The notes: generated by a model from the letters alone, not told the origin. 64,000 bases of DNA from Timonella senegalensis JC301 (GCF_000312125.1 NZ_HE978643.1:480943-544942); one strand, 5' to 3'. Counted from the stretch's first letter, positions 28,334 through 37,546 are shown. Numbers and translations: made by a program.

Positions 28334-28996
28334 CTAGTTGTCTTCTGGTTCCTCGCGGATTGTCTCGAGGACGCGGAAGCCCTTGGACGAGGCCATACGC
28401 ACGGTGTCCGCGTACATGAGCGCCTCTGGGTTGTGGCGGGAGAACTGCTCGTTGAGCCAGCTGTGGAGAGAATCCGCGCCCAGGTTCTTCTGGACCACCT
28501 GGAATGCGCTTGCGCCGGGAACGAGGCGCGGAAGCCAGCGCAGCATGAGCGAGTGCAGCACGTCCTTGCCCACTCGAATGGGCGGGTTGGACCAGATCTC
28601 GGAGAACTGAATCTCTGGCGGAACCTGATCGGGGAACACCGCGCGCACGTTGGACAGACCGAGCTTCTGCGCGTTCGAACGGGTCAGATCGAGCGATCGT
28701 TCGTTGACATCCACTGCCCACACCGACGCTGACGGCGTCAGCGTGGCCATGGTCAGCGCGATGGGGCCCCAGCCACAACCCAGGTCGAGAAGGTGACCCG
28801 ACGGTGGCGCAGTCATCTCCTTGAGCAGAACGCGCGTTCCGGCATCGATGTGCCCGGGGGAGAAGATTCCGCCAGCTGTCTCTACCTCGACGGAGCGTCC
28901 TGCGATCTCAACCTCAATTGTTCGGCGCTCCTCGGGGGACGCCGGTGCTGCCGTGAAGTAGTGATCGTTCTGGGGAATCTGGTTGCCTGTACTCAC
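28334..28996 (-). CDS. Class I SAM-dependent methyltransferase, RsmC-like
   Basis: 220 residues. YFTAAPASPEERRTIEV at the start, then VETAGGIFSPGHIDAGTRVLL, the SAM-binding motif I LLDLGCGWGPIAL (about residues 93-105), VDVNERSLDLTRSNA, and the NPPIR motif (IWSNPPIRVGKDVLHSLM). These features fit the RsmC/RsmD-type group that methylates guanine N2 in 16S rRNA, but the N-terminal half domain of true RsmC is lacking, so rRNA guanine methylation is only the best guess. It starts at GTG 28996 and converges on dapF with a gap of only 10 bases; no terminator fits between them. Confidence 0.82.
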   Translation of the reverse strand: MSTGNQIPQNDHYFTAAPASPEERRTIEVEIAGRSVEVETAGGIFSPGHIDAGTRVLLKEMTAPPSGHLLDLGCGWGPIALTMATLTPSASVWAVDVNERSLDLTRSNAQKLGLSNVRAVFPDQVPPEIQFSEIWSNPPIRVGKDVLHSLMLRWLPRLVPGASAFQVVQKNLGADSLHSWLNEQFSRHNPEALMYADTVRMASSKGFRVLETIREEPEDN

Positions 28997-29121
28997 AGTT
29001 CAAGGGTAAGCCACACCATTGACGCGTAATAAACGTGAAAAGGCAGTGGGACAAGTGTCACGATGGGGGAGCGCCGCAGGGTTTAGGGCCAGGAAGATGC
29101 GGTGCGCACGCGCCCACGCCC

Positions 29122-29127
29122 TAGACT
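29122..29127 (+). promoter_or_regulatory. Candidate -10 element before hflX
   Basis: TAGACT fits TANNNT and lies 43 bases before the hflX start; the same hexamer precedes dapA. No clear -35 hexamer was found. The divergent methyltransferase gene starts 126 bases upstream. Confidence 0.3.
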
Positions 29128-29169
29128 AGAAGCAGCGGAACCGAAGACCCCAACACCAAAGAGGAATGC

Positions 29170-30699
29170 ATGCATAACGATTCGTCCCCCGAGCACACCC
29201 CCTCACCCGACGCCGAGTGGGAAAATGACACACGCTCGGAGCGCGATATCGCCCTTGATGTTGTCCAGCGTGTACTAGCCCGCGCCGGAACCGCGCTCGA
29301 CGAGGGATCCACCCGACACACCTCGCACGACGGCGACCAGCTCGAACTCGAAGAACGCAGCGCGCTGCGCCGCGTGACAGGTCTCTCCACCGAACTCGAG
29401 GACGTCACCGAGGTTGAATACCGCCAGCTGCGACTCGAAAAGGTCGTCTTGGTCGGGCTCTACACCCGCGGAACCGCACTCGACGCGGAGGTCTCCCTGC
29501 GGGAACTTGCTGCGCTGGCCGAGACTGCCGGCTCTGAGGTTCTCGACGGCCTCCTCCAGCGACGCACAAACCCGGACCCAGGAACCTACCTCGGTTCCGG
29601 TAAGGCCAAGGAACTCGCGCAGATCGTGGCCCACGCGGGCGCCGACACCGTGGTTGTGGATGGGGAGCTCGGAGCCTCCCAGCGCCGTGGGCTCGAGGAC
29701 ATTATCAAGGTCAAGGTCATCGACCGCACGGCCCTGATCCTCGACATCTTCGCCCAGCACGCCAAGTCCCGAGAGGGCAAAGCCCAGGTCGAGCTCGCTC
29801 AGCTTGAGTACCTGCTTCCCCGCCTACGTGGTTGGGGTGAGTCGATGTCCAGGCAGGCCGGTGGACAGGTCGGTGGCGCAGGCGCCGGTATGGGTAGCCG
29901 TGGTCCCGGAGAGACCAAGATCGAGCTCGACCGCCGTCGAATCCGCGACCGCATGGCAAAACTGCGCCGCGAGATCGCCGCGATGAAGCCCGCACGAGAC
30001 ACCAAGCGTGCCAACCGCAAGAAGAACGCGATCCCCGCTGTGTCGATCGCCGGCTATACCAACGCAGGTAAATCGTCGCTACTCAATGCTCTGACTGGCG
30101 CGGGAGTGCTCGTGGAGAACGCACTGTTCGCCACGCTCGACCCAACCGTGCGCCGCACAAAGACCCCGGACGGGCGACTTTACACCCTCGCCGACACGGT
30201 CGGGTTCGTGCGCTCGCTTCCGCACCAACTCATTGAGGCATTCCGATCGACCCTCGAGGAGGTCGGGGACTCCGACCTCATCCTGCACGTTGTGGACGCC
30301 TCCCACCCTGACCCAGAGGGGCAGATCGCCGCGGTGCGCCACGTGCTCGCGGACATTGACGGGGTGAGCGACATCCCAGAGGCGATCGTCCTGAACAAGG
30401 CCGACATGGCCGACCCAGAAGTCATCGCTAGGATCAGGCTCCACGAGTCAAACGTGCATGTAGTCTCCGCCCACACCGGACTCGGGATTGAGGAACTCCT
30501 CGAGTACATCTCTGAGGCGCTGCCGCGTCCGGGCATCCAGATCAACGTAGTGGTTCCGTACTCGCGCGGCGAGCTGGTCAACCGCATCCACCTCGAGGGA
30601 GAAATCGACTCTATCGAGCACGTGGAAACGGGCACCGCGATCAAGGGGCGCGTCGACGGCGAGCTCGCAACCGAGCTAGCACCGTACACGGTCAAATAA
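29170..30699 (+). CDS. hflX: GTPase HflX
   Basis: Ribosome-associated GTPase that splits stalled or hibernating ribosomes, notably after heat or antibiotic stress. 509 residues, with an N-terminal extension of about 75 residues compared with E. coli. The HflX domain includes RRTNPDPGTYLGSGKAKEL and the glycine-rich GQVGGAGAGMGSRGPGETKIELDRR linker; the G domain has G1 GYTNAGKS, G3 DTVGF and G4 NKAD. The ATG at 29170 has GAGGAA just upstream. Followed by an 11-bp-arm hairpin that probably terminates it. Confidence 0.95.
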   Translation: MHNDSSPEHTPSPDAEWENDTRSERDIALDVVQRVLARAGTALDEGSTRHTSHDGDQLELEERSALRRVTGLSTELEDVTEVEYRQLRLEKVVLVGLYTRGTALDAEVSLRELAALAETAGSEVLDGLLQRRTNPDPGTYLGSGKAKELAQIVAHAGADTVVVDGELGASQRRGLEDIIKVKVIDRTALILDIFAQHAKSREGKAQVELAQLEYLLPRLRGWGESMSRQAGGQVGGAGAGMGSRGPGETKIELDRRRIRDRMAKLRREIAAMKPARDTKRANRKKNAIPAVSIAGYTNAGKSSLLNALTGAGVLVENALFATLDPTVRRTKTPDGRLYTLADTVGFVRSLPHQLIEAFRSTLEEVGDSDLILHVVDASHPDPEGQIAAVRHVLADIDGVSDIPEAIVLNKADMADPEVIARIRLHESNVHVVSAHTGLGIEELLEYISEALPRPGIQINVVVPYSRGELVNRIHLEGEIDSIEHVETGTAIKGRVDGELATELAPYTVK

Positions 30700-30712
30700 C
30701 TGCACCCATAGG

Positions 30713-30752
30713 CATCCGCGTTCCGCGTTTATCAACACCGTGAACGCGGATG
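30713..30752 (+). terminator. Hairpin after hflX
   Basis: CATCCGCGTTC (30713-30723) and GAACGCGGATG (30742-30752) are exact reverse complements with an 18-base loop, starting 13 bases after the hflX stop. There is no T-run. It could also influence the next gene, which is on the same strand. Confidence 0.55.
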
Positions 30753-30846
30753 TCACACTCCACAACGTGCACGCGGCGCCGCTCAAGAGCCCTTGGGGAC
30801 GTAGAATGAACCCCGCGCAACCTCGCGCTTCCGACCCGTACTTGGA

Positions 30847-32906
30847 GTGTGTTCCCCAACCGTGAGTGAAGCAACTGCCCAACCGGACATTGACTTACTG
30901 CTCAGCACGGCGGTCGGCGCCCTCGGCGGATCACCACGCCAGGGGCAGCGGGACATGGCACAAACTGTGGCTGCGTCGTTGGCCAACGAGTCGCACGTCC
31001 TCGTGCAAGCGGGCACCGGAACGGGAAAGTCGCTCGGGTATCTGGTCCCTGCCGTCGCACGATCAGTAACCGCAAACGAGCGGATCATCGTCTCCACGGC
31101 GACCCTCGCGCTCCAGCGCCAGATCATGACACGCGACCTCCCACTCGTGGCTGACGCCCTCAAATCCCAGCTCCCACGTGCGCCACACATCGCGCTGCTC
31201 AAGGGGTGGAACAACTACGCGTGCCTGCACAAGGTTCACGGCGGGTACCCGGTGGAGGACCAGAACGCGCTGTTTGACCTGCCAAACAACTCAGACCAAT
31301 CACGGCCAGTGGATGCGGCCTTGGTATCGGCGGCAACTGGGACTGACGGCGATGGTGTCGAAAGCCTTGCGGAACAGGTCAAGCGGCTCCATGAGTGGGT
31401 GCAGGAAACGGACACGGGTGACCGCGACGACCTCGTGCCCGGAGTCAGCGAGAAGGCGTGGAGGCAGGTCTCGCTATCCAAACTTGAGTGCCTTGGCACT
31501 GGTTGCCCCATGATTGACGACTGCTTCCCCGACAACGCAAAGCAAACCGCATTTGAGTCCGACATCGTGGTCACGAACCACACCATGGTCGGAATCTTCT
31601 CCACGGGTTCGCCCAACGTCCTGCCCGAGTTCAGCTCAATCATCGTGGACGAGGCGCACGAACTCGTCGATAGGGTTACCTCGGCCGCGACCTCCGAACT
31701 CACGATCGGGGCGATCGACCACGCGGCACGCTTGGCACGGCGAAACGGCGGAGTCTCCACCGGTTCGCTCGACCACGCCGTTGAGAACTACGGGCTTGCG
31801 CTCGCGGAACTCCCGGAGCAGTCCTTCCCGCAGGGTCTCCCAGAGGAGGCGCAGTACGCCGTCGAGGCAATCCGAGACGCCTCGCGCGAAATTCTGACCC
31901 AGCTCAAGCCCAAGAAGGATGCGAATCCACCGACACTGGCCTCAAGGTGGCGCAGGCTGCGATGCTGCAGATCTTCGAGATCTCCGAACGCATTGCCGCC
32001 AACGACGCCAGCCGGGATGTCCTGTGGTGCTCGCGCCCACGATTCAACTCCGAGGAGGGCATGCAGCGCCTTAACATTGCGCCGCTCTCCGTCAACGGTC
32101 TGCTCAGCACAAACCTGTGGGGCACGCACACGGGAGTATTGACCTCGGCTACGCTCAGCCTGGGCAACTCGTTTGACCCGGTCGCGCGCTCCATTGGAAT
32201 AGACCACTCGCTCAACCCTGAGACCGGAGTCGCGCGGGCATGGTCCGCCACGGATGCCGGGAGCCCGTTTGACTACCCCAAGCAGGGAATCCTCTACATT
32301 GCCAAGGACCTGCCCACACCCGGGCAGTCGCCTACAACCGAGTCGCAGTTGGACACGATCGCAGAGCTCATCACCGCTGCCGGTGGTCGGACACTTGGCC
32401 TCTTCTCTTCACGACGTGCAGCGGAACTCGCCGCCGAAGCGATGCGCGAGCGCCTGGATGTCCCCATCCTCATACAGGGGGAGGACCAGTTACCTACTTT
32501 GGTGGCGCAGTTCTCCGAAGACGAGGAGACCTGCCTGTTCGGCACCTTGTCGCTGTGGCAGGGCGTTGACGTCCCCGGACCCGCCTGCCAGCTTGTCATC
32601 ATGGACCGCATACCATTCCCGCGCCCGGACGACCCAGTCAAGGCGGCGAGGACCCGAGCGATTGCGGCGTCTGGCGGCAACGGCTTCATGCAGGTTTCGG
32701 CGACGCACGCGGCGTTGCTCCTAGCGCAGGGAGCGGGAAGGCTCGTGCGCTCCATCAATGACAGGGGCGTCGTGGCAGTGCTCGACCCGCGCCTTGCAAC
32801 GGCAAGATATGGCTCGTTCTTGACCAACTCAATGCCTAACTTCTGGACGACTACTAAAAAGGACGTCGCAATTGGTGCACTTCAGCGTCTCAGTGAGGCG
32901 CAGTAA
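30847..32906 (+). pseudogene. DinG-type iron-sulfur ATP-dependent helicase, split by a frameshift near 31920
   Basis: A single DinG/YoaA-like superfamily 2 helicase spread over two frames. The first part (GTG 30847 or 30862, similarity ending near 31920) has Walker A AGTGTGKS, four cluster cysteines (C126, then C215, C220 and C226 in ECLGTGCPMIDDC) and DEAH. Similarity then continues in the -1 frame: ESTDTGLKVAQAAMLQIFEIS, TSATLSLG, GLFSSRRAAEL, GTLSLWQGVDVPG and AGRLVRSINDRGVV, ending at 32906. After 31920 the first frame runs on as Arg/Ser-rich nonsense to 32142. Loss of one base around 31918-31930 would explain it. The second frame has only a GTG at 31947 without a ribosome-binding site, so separate translation is doubtful. 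Either a real mutation or a sequencing error. Confidence 0.85.
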
Positions 32907-32969
32907 GCACTATCGTGGGTGGGGAGGGGTCACGGCACGTGGCCAAAGCAAGACTACTAAGGAAGTCGC

Positions 32970-33971
32970 ATGTATTTTGAGCACAACCCATTCGTTCCCG
33001 CGGAACGCAGCGATGAACCGGGTCGGCGAACCTCGAAAGTAGCAATCGTTGGCGCCGGCGCCGTGGGATCAACAATGGCGTACGCCGCCCTCATGCGCGG
33101 CGCAGCCCGCACTGTCGCGCTCTACGACATCAACGCCGCCAAGGTGAAGGCGGAGGTCTACGACCTCTCCCACGGAATCCAGTTCATGCCAATGGCTGAG
33201 GTCATTGGGTCTGACGACATCGAGGTATGCCGCGATGCCGATGTTGTCATGATCACCGCGGGCGCAAAGCAGCGCCCGGGCCAAACCCGCCTTGATCTCG
33301 CGGGCGCCACGATCAACCTGGTAGGGAAGATCCTTCCTGAACTTCTCAAGGTGGCGCCAGACGCCACCTACGTCATGGTGACAAACCCCGTGGACGTCGT
33401 GACTTACGCAGCCCTCAAGATCTCAGGGCTGCCAACAAACCAGATCTTTGGTTCCGGAACAGTCCTGGACTCGTCACGCCTACGCTACGTCCTCGCACGC
33501 GAGACCGGCGTTGCCGTGCAGAACGTGCACGCGTACATTGTGGGCGAACACGGAGATTCGGAGTTCCCGCTCTGGAGCTCGGCCACCATTGGTGGGGTGC
33601 CTCTTCTGGACTGGCCAGGAGTGCACGGCCGCCCACCACTGGACGCCGAGCGTCGTACCGCGATCGCCGACGAGGTCATCAACTCCGCCTACCGAATCAT
33701 CGAGGGCAAGGGTGCGACCAACTACGCAGTGGCGCTCGCGGGTTCGCGCATCATCGAGGCAGTCCTGAACGACGAGTCCCGGGTGTTGCCTGTTTCCACC
33801 CTGCTGTCCGACTTCTACGGCCTGTCCGACGTGTGCCTTTCCGTGCCGAGCGTTGTATATGGCGGCGGCGTGGCGGATCAACTGCCCATCCCGTTGTCTG
33901 ACGAAGAATATGACGGACTCAAGGCTTCGGCGCTATCGCTGAAGCAAGTTGCTAGGGAGTTCGGTTTCTAG
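32970..33971 (+). CDS. ldh: L-lactate dehydrogenase
   Basis: Reduces pyruvate to L-lactate with NADH, pointing to fermentative growth. 333 residues. NAD-binding VAIVGAGAVGSTMAYA is near residue 26; substrate-loop Arg lies in GAKQRPGQTRLDL; TNPVDVVTY, the D/R pair in LDSSRLRYVLA and the catalytic His in YIVGEHGDSEFPLWS follow. These features separate it from malate dehydrogenase. ATG 32970 has AAGGAA six bases upstream. A monocistronic gene: a 27-bp perfect hairpin follows. Confidence 0.95.
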   Translation: MYFEHNPFVPAERSDEPGRRTSKVAIVGAGAVGSTMAYAALMRGAARTVALYDINAAKVKAEVYDLSHGIQFMPMAEVIGSDDIEVCRDADVVMITAGAKQRPGQTRLDLAGATINLVGKILPELLKVAPDATYVMVTNPVDVVTYAALKISGLPTNQIFGSGTVLDSSRLRYVLARETGVAVQNVHAYIVGEHGDSEFPLWSSATIGGVPLLDWPGVHGRPPLDAERRTAIADEVINSAYRIIEGKGATNYAVALAGSRIIEAVLNDESRVLPVSTLLSDFYGLSDVCLSVPSVVYGGGVADQLPIPLSDEEYDGLKASALSLKQVAREFGF

Positions 33972-34002
33972 CCACCTACTGAGGGCGGGGCTGTCCCCAC
34001 AG

Positions 34003-34060
34003 AAAACAAGAAGGCTGTGGCCACCAGAAATGATTCTGGTGGCCACAGCCTTCTTGTTTT
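34003..34060. terminator. Bidirectional intrinsic terminator, 27-bp perfect stem
   Basis: Arms 34003-34029 and 34034-34060 are exact reverse complements around the loop ATGA. The stem begins with AAAA and ends with TTTT(T), so a U-tract is made on either strand. It lies between ldh (+) and lexA (-), which converge. Confidence 0.92.
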
Positions 34061-34113
34061 TAGACGGATCAGATGCACGGTCGCCCGTGTCGGGTTACCG
34101 GACAGCCAGCGCG

Positions 34114-34821
34114 CTAGAGGCTGCGTAGCACGGAGACCACGCGTCCGAGGATGGTCGCCTCGTCACCGAGGATCGGCTCGTATGCTGGGTTGTGAGGGAG
34201 CAGCCAGACGTGGCCGTCCTTGCGCTTGAGCGTCTTGACCGTGGCCTCCCCGTCAAGCATCGCAGCCACAATCTCGCCATTCTCGGCGGTGTTTTGCTGT
34301 CGGACTACCACCCAGTCGCCATCGCAGATTGCGGCATCGATCATCGAGTCACCGGCAACCTTGAGCATGTAGACGTTTCCCTCACCCACGATCTGCCGGG
34401 GAAGGGTGAACACGTCCTCCACGTCCTGTTCCGCGAGGATTGGTGAGCCCGCGGCGATGCGGCCCACGAGTGGCACATCCCGGCTTGAGTTAGCCTCAGC
34501 CTGGGTGAAAAGTGGGCGGACCACGGAGGCGTCAGAATCGTTGTGGATCTCGGTGCCGGGAACTTCCGAAGAGGGGGACAGGGGCGAGACGACCTCGATC
34601 GCTCGCGGGCGGTTGGGGTCGCGGCGCAGGAAACCGCGCTCCTCGAGAACCTTGAGCTGATGCTTAACACTTGACGGGCTTGTGAGGCCCACAGCTGCGC
34701 CGATTTCCCTCATGGTTGGGGGATAGCCGCGCTTGGCTAGGCTCGACTCCACGGTGCTCAAGACGGCCCGTTGACGAGTCGTAAGCGAATCGCGATCCAA
34801 CTGCGCCATGGCGGTTCCCAT
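34114..34821 (-). CDS. lexA: SOS repressor LexA
   Basis: Represses SOS genes until RecA filaments provoke its self-cleavage. 235 residues from ATG 34821, preceded by GGAGG at five bases; the frame extends to GTG 34863 without such a site. N-terminal winged helix: [44 protein letters not shown]. Cleavage would occur at A124-G125 (RIAAGSP); the catalytic dyad is S159 (GDSMID) and K196 (EATVKTLKR). It is autoregulated through a LexA box overlapping its own -35 region and is divergent from a LysM-domain gene, as lexA and Rv2719c are in M. tuberculosis. Confidence 0.97.
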   Translation of the reverse strand: MGTAMAQLDRDSLTTRQRAVLSTVESSLAKRGYPPTMREIGAAVGLTSPSSVKHQLKVLEERGFLRRDPNRPRAIEVVSPLSPSSEVPGTEIHNDSDASVVRPLFTQAEANSSRDVPLVGRIAAGSPILAEQDVEDVFTLPRQIVGEGNVYMLKVAGDSMIDAAICDGDWVVVRQQNTAENGEIVAAMLDGEATVKTLKRKDGHVWLLPHNPAYEPILGDEATILGRVVSVLRSL

Positions 34822-34875
34822 TCCGTCCTCCGATCGAGTGTCAGTGGCTCGTGGTGAACTCACTGTCGTAGTTCA

Positions 34876-34916
34876 AGAGTAGGGAAGAAACGCCCCGCAT
34901 TCAAACATTTGTTCGA
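34876..34916 (-). promoter_or_regulatory. lexA promoter with overlapping LexA box
   Basis: On the minus strand, TTGAAT (34899-34904) and TACTCT (34876-34881) are separated by exactly 17 bases, a good promoter. The box at 34901-34916, TCAAACATTTGTTCGA on the plus strand, matches TCGAAC-N4-GTTCGA with one mismatch and overlaps the -35 hexamer, so LexA would block its own transcription. Confidence 0.85.
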
Positions 34917-34953
34917 GTGAGTCGCGGATGTTGCTTGATTTTTCGAAATCCAT

Positions 34954-34985
34954 TCGTACACTTGTTCTAACGAACATATGTTCGA
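34954..34985 (+). promoter_or_regulatory. Two abutting LexA boxes over the promoter of the LysM gene
   Basis: TCGTACACTTGTTCTA (34954-34969, two mismatches to TCGAAC-N4-GTTCGA) is directly followed by ACGAACATATGTTCGA (34970-34985, one mismatch), so the two operators are in exact 16-bp register. A possible promoter, TTCGTA (34953-34958) with TATGTT (34977-34982) 18 bases apart, is fully covered by them. The gene's start codon is 33 bases downstream. Confidence 0.75.
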
Positions 34986-35017
34986 ATGAGTCCGTAGTTG
35001 GAGTTCTGGAGGAAGTC

Positions 35018-35413
35018 ATGTCGGTAGGAATCAACGCACAGTCGGCAGTGATCGCGTTTCCCATGACCCGCAAAATGGAGCGTCGTGTGTTCCGTTCCCA
35101 ATATGGGATCACGGGCTTGCGTGGCCTTCGTCTGACGCGTCGCGGCAAAGTGACGCTCATCCTCCTCGCATTCCTGATGTCCCTCGGCTTGTTCCTGATC
35201 GGGTCCTCCGCGATGGCACGCCAGCCACTCTCCGCTGTTCCTGTGGAGACTTATCCTGTTGCCCAGGGTGACTCTCTCTGGAGCATTGCCGAGTCCATGT
35301 CGGTTGGTGGGGACATCCGGGATGTGGTTGCCGACATCGTAGAGCTCAACAAACTCCCGAGCGCCGCAATTGAGGCAGGCTCGATCATTCTGCTCCCCGT
35401 ATACGAAGATTAG
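35018..35413 (+). CDS. SOS-controlled LysM membrane protein, probable cell-division inhibitor (ChiZ/Rv2719c, DivS-like)
   Basis: 131 residues from ATG 35018, with GGAGG at five bases; the frame extends to 34928 but that would cross the operators. A basic N-terminus is followed by one membrane segment (about residues 48-67, LILLAFLMSLGLFLIGSSA) and an extracytoplasmic LysM domain (YPVAQGDSLWSIAESM ... GSIILLPVYED). The gene is divergent from lexA, has LexA boxes over its promoter and precedes nrdR, exactly the setting of M. tuberculosis Rv2719c (ChiZ) and the counterpart of DivS in C. glutamicum, both SOS-induced inhibitors of septation. The function here is inferred from architecture, control and synteny, because sequence identity among these proteins is low. 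Confidence 0.8.
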   Translation: MSVGINAQSAVIAFPMTRKMERRVFRSQYGITGLRGLRLTRRGKVTLILLAFLMSLGLFLIGSSAMARQPLSAVPVETYPVAQGDSLWSIAESMSVGGDIRDVVADIVELNKLPSAAIEAGSIILLPVYED

Positions 35414-35608
35414 GGGTCTCCGCGGCACAGTTCTCAGGACGGTGTGTCTGCTCCTGGTGACGCCCGATCCGGCGACTTTTGAGTAAGTTGCCACCTTACT
35501 TCTCCCTTCCTGTGTGACCCACCCCGTACTAGTTGCACGCGCCCTATGCGGTCATTGTTGAACGCAAACGGTAAAGTGGCTGGGTAGGCATCTAGGTTGG
35601 GAGAACGT

Positions 35609-36145
35609 GTGCACTGTCCATTTTGCAGGCACCCTGATTCGCGGGTAGTTGATTCCCGTACTTCAGAGGACGGGTCAGCGATCCGTCGTAGGCGTCAGTG
35701 CCCCAAGTGCATGAAGCGATTCACAACCGTGGAGACCGCGTCACTTTCCGTGGTCAAGCGCTCAGGAGTCACGGAGCCCTTCTCTCGCACCAAGGTCATC
35801 AACGGTGTGCGTAAGGCATGCCAGGGGCGCCCCGTTTCTGACGACGACTTGGCCGTGCTCGCGCAGCAGGTCGAGGAAAACATCCGCTCGATGGGAATCG
35901 CTGAGCTTGAGGCGTACGAGGTCGGCCTATCGATCCTCGGCCCGCTAAGGGAACTCGACGAGGTTGCTTATCTCCGCTTCGCAAGCGTCTACCAAGCGTT
36001 TGACTCACTTGAGGACTTCGAGGAAGCGATCGAGTTGTTGCGCAAGGAACGCGAGGAGCATGCCACGAAGGTGGCCGCCGAGGGTGCCGCAGTCGTGCAG
36101 TCCGCGTCCCCCGAGGGTGAGTTCGCCGGTCCGGTGGAGGACTAG
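35609..36145 (+). CDS. nrdR: Transcriptional repressor NrdR
   Basis: Zinc-finger/ATP-cone repressor of ribonucleotide reductase genes. 178 residues from GTG 35609 ([17 protein letters not shown]), the standard NrdR start, with GGGAGA upstream; TTG 35597 is in frame but not needed. The zinc ribbon uses CPFC and CPKC; the ATP-cone covers about residues 45-135 ([24 protein letters not shown]). The tail after residue 150 is longer than in E. coli NrdR (149 residues). No nrd gene is in the window. TAAAGT at 35572 may be its -10 hexamer. Terminated by a 22-bp hairpin. Confidence 0.95.
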   Translation: MHCPFCRHPDSRVVDSRTSEDGSAIRRRRQCPKCMKRFTTVETASLSVVKRSGVTEPFSRTKVINGVRKACQGRPVSDDDLAVLAQQVEENIRSMGIAELEAYEVGLSILGPLRELDEVAYLRFASVYQAFDSLEDFEEAIELLRKEREEHATKVAAEGAAVVQSASPEGEFAGPVED

Positions 36146-36208
36146 AGTCGAGCCTGAGCGCCGTAGCCTGCTGTGCTACCGGGCTGCCGAGATTACTTGA
36201 ATGATGTA

Positions 36209-36253
36209 ACGCGTGTGGCGGGCGATATCACTGATATCGCCCGCCACACGCGT
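36209..36253. terminator. Bidirectional terminator, 22-bp perfect stem with 1-base loop
   Basis: Arms 36209-36230 and 36232-36253 are exact reverse complements around a single C (in RNA the innermost pairs would open to form a loop). It lies between nrdR (+) and the aldo/keto reductase gene (-), which converge. Confidence 0.82.
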
Positions 36254-36347
36254 ATTTCGACACCTTCGTGCTCCATATTTGCCAGCTTGCGCAGGGCCGC
36301 TGGTGCAGCACTAGTCCAGTACTACTGAGCCTGGATCAGGCGCGCAG

Positions 36348-37406
36348 TTAGAGGTCACTGGACCTCGAGGCCCAGAGGTTGAGCCCGCCGTCGACGCAGG
36401 CTGCATCGATTGCCTTGAGCTCCTCTGGGGTGAAAGTGAGGGAACGTGCAGCGTCGAGGTTTTCGTCGAGTTGCTCAGTGGTGCGAGCCCCCACGACAAC
36501 CGAGGTGACAACCTCATCGCGCAGAGACCACGAGATGGCCATTTGGGCGAGTGACTGCCCTCGCGCCGAAGCGATTTCATTGAGCACGCGCAGCGCTGCC
36601 ACGTTCTCCTCGCTTACATACTCCTTCTTGAACGAGCCATCCGCTGAGGCGCGTGAACCCGCTGGGATCTGCCCTGTCAGGTACTTCGACGTGAGGAGGC
36701 CTTGAGCTAGGGGAGAGAACCCAATGACGCCTAGCTCTTCCTGTGCGCAGACGTCCGTGAGGGACATCCCAGAGGCGTCAGGCTCCTCGATCCATCTGTT
36801 AAGGAGCGAGTACGACGGCTGGTGGATCAGCAGGTTGAGCCCAATTCCTCGTGCGACCTCGAAGGCCTCGAGGGTGCGGGACGCGGAGTAGGACGAGATT
36901 CCCGCGTACAGCGCTCTTCCGCTGTCCACGGCTGTCTTCAGCGCACCCATGGTCTCCTCGAGCGGAGTCTCGGGGTCGAACCTGTGGGAGTAGAAAATGT
37001 CTACATAGTCCAGCCCGAGTCGGTTCAGCGACTGGTCGAGTGAACTGAGTAGGTACTTGCGCGAGCCGCCCTCACCGTAGGGGCCGGGCCACATGTTGTA
37101 GCCGGCCTTGGTTGAGACCACGAGTTCGTCACGGTACCCGCGCAGGTCCGTGCGCAGGATTTCCCCGAAGCTCTTCTCTGCGCTGCCGGGAGGCGGCCCG
37201 TAGTTGTTTGCGAGGTCGAAGTGGGTGACACCGCGGTCGAAGGCACGCAGCACGAGGTCCTTTTGGGCGGCGAGGGGAGAGGCCTCGCCAAAGTTCTGCC
37301 AGAGCCCCAGCGAGATGACCGGGAGTTGCAGTCCGCTGCGTCCTACGCGTCGGTAGGGCACGTTCTGTGGTGAGTCGTCATAGCGGCTCAGGTTCGGTGA
37401 GTGCAT
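36348..37406 (-). CDS. Aldo/keto reductase (YghZ / L-glyceraldehyde-3-phosphate reductase type)
   Basis: NADPH-dependent aldehyde reductase, 352 residues. DRGVTHFDLANNYGPPPGSAE contains the catalytic Asp and Tyr, LVVSTKAGY the catalytic Lys, and YVDIFYSHRFDPETPLEETM the His, completing the tetrad. RRVGRSGLQLPVISLGLWQNFG at the start and WSLRDEVVTSVVVGARTTEQLDENL near the end are typical of the group that includes E. coli YghZ (GpR), which detoxifies methylglyoxal and reduces L-glyceraldehyde 3-phosphate. The natural substrate is not determinable here. ATG 37406 lacks a clear ribosome-binding site. Downstream of serA but separated by a terminator. Confidence 0.9.
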   Translation of the reverse strand: MHSPNLSRYDDSPQNVPYRRVGRSGLQLPVISLGLWQNFGEASPLAAQKDLVLRAFDRGVTHFDLANNYGPPPGSAEKSFGEILRTDLRGYRDELVVSTKAGYNMWPGPYGEGGSRKYLLSSLDQSLNRLGLDYVDIFYSHRFDPETPLEETMGALKTAVDSGRALYAGISSYSASRTLEAFEVARGIGLNLLIHQPSYSLLNRWIEEPDASGMSLTDVCAQEELGVIGFSPLAQGLLTSKYLTGQIPAGSRASADGSFKKEYVSEENVAALRVLNEIASARGQSLAQMAISWSLRDEVVTSVVVGARTTEQLDENLDAARSLTFTPEELKAIDAACVDGGLNLWASRSSDL

Positions 37407-37502
37407 GACTTAACCGTAGCGAACTTGCCCGCGATTGGGTGGCCTTTGCTCCAAAGGTGTCGCCACCAAACAGAGCGAGATGGTACAGCGATACGCCAAA
37501 AA

Positions 37503-37546
37503 GCCGGAGGCGGCACCCAAACAGTAGTTCGGGTGCCGCCTCCGGC
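37503..37546 (-). terminator. Terminator of serA, 16-bp perfect stem
   Basis: Arms 37503-37518 and 37531-37546 are exact reverse complements with a 12-base loop. On the minus strand it starts 24 bases after the serA stop. It separates serA from the aldo/keto reductase gene on the same strand. Confidence 0.8.

Noticed and set aside
31900-31960. Programmed -1 frameshifting in the dinG-type gene
   Set aside because: No A-AAA-AAG-like slippery heptamer, no obvious downstream stem or upstream Shine-Dalgarno stimulus; a simple indel is more likely.
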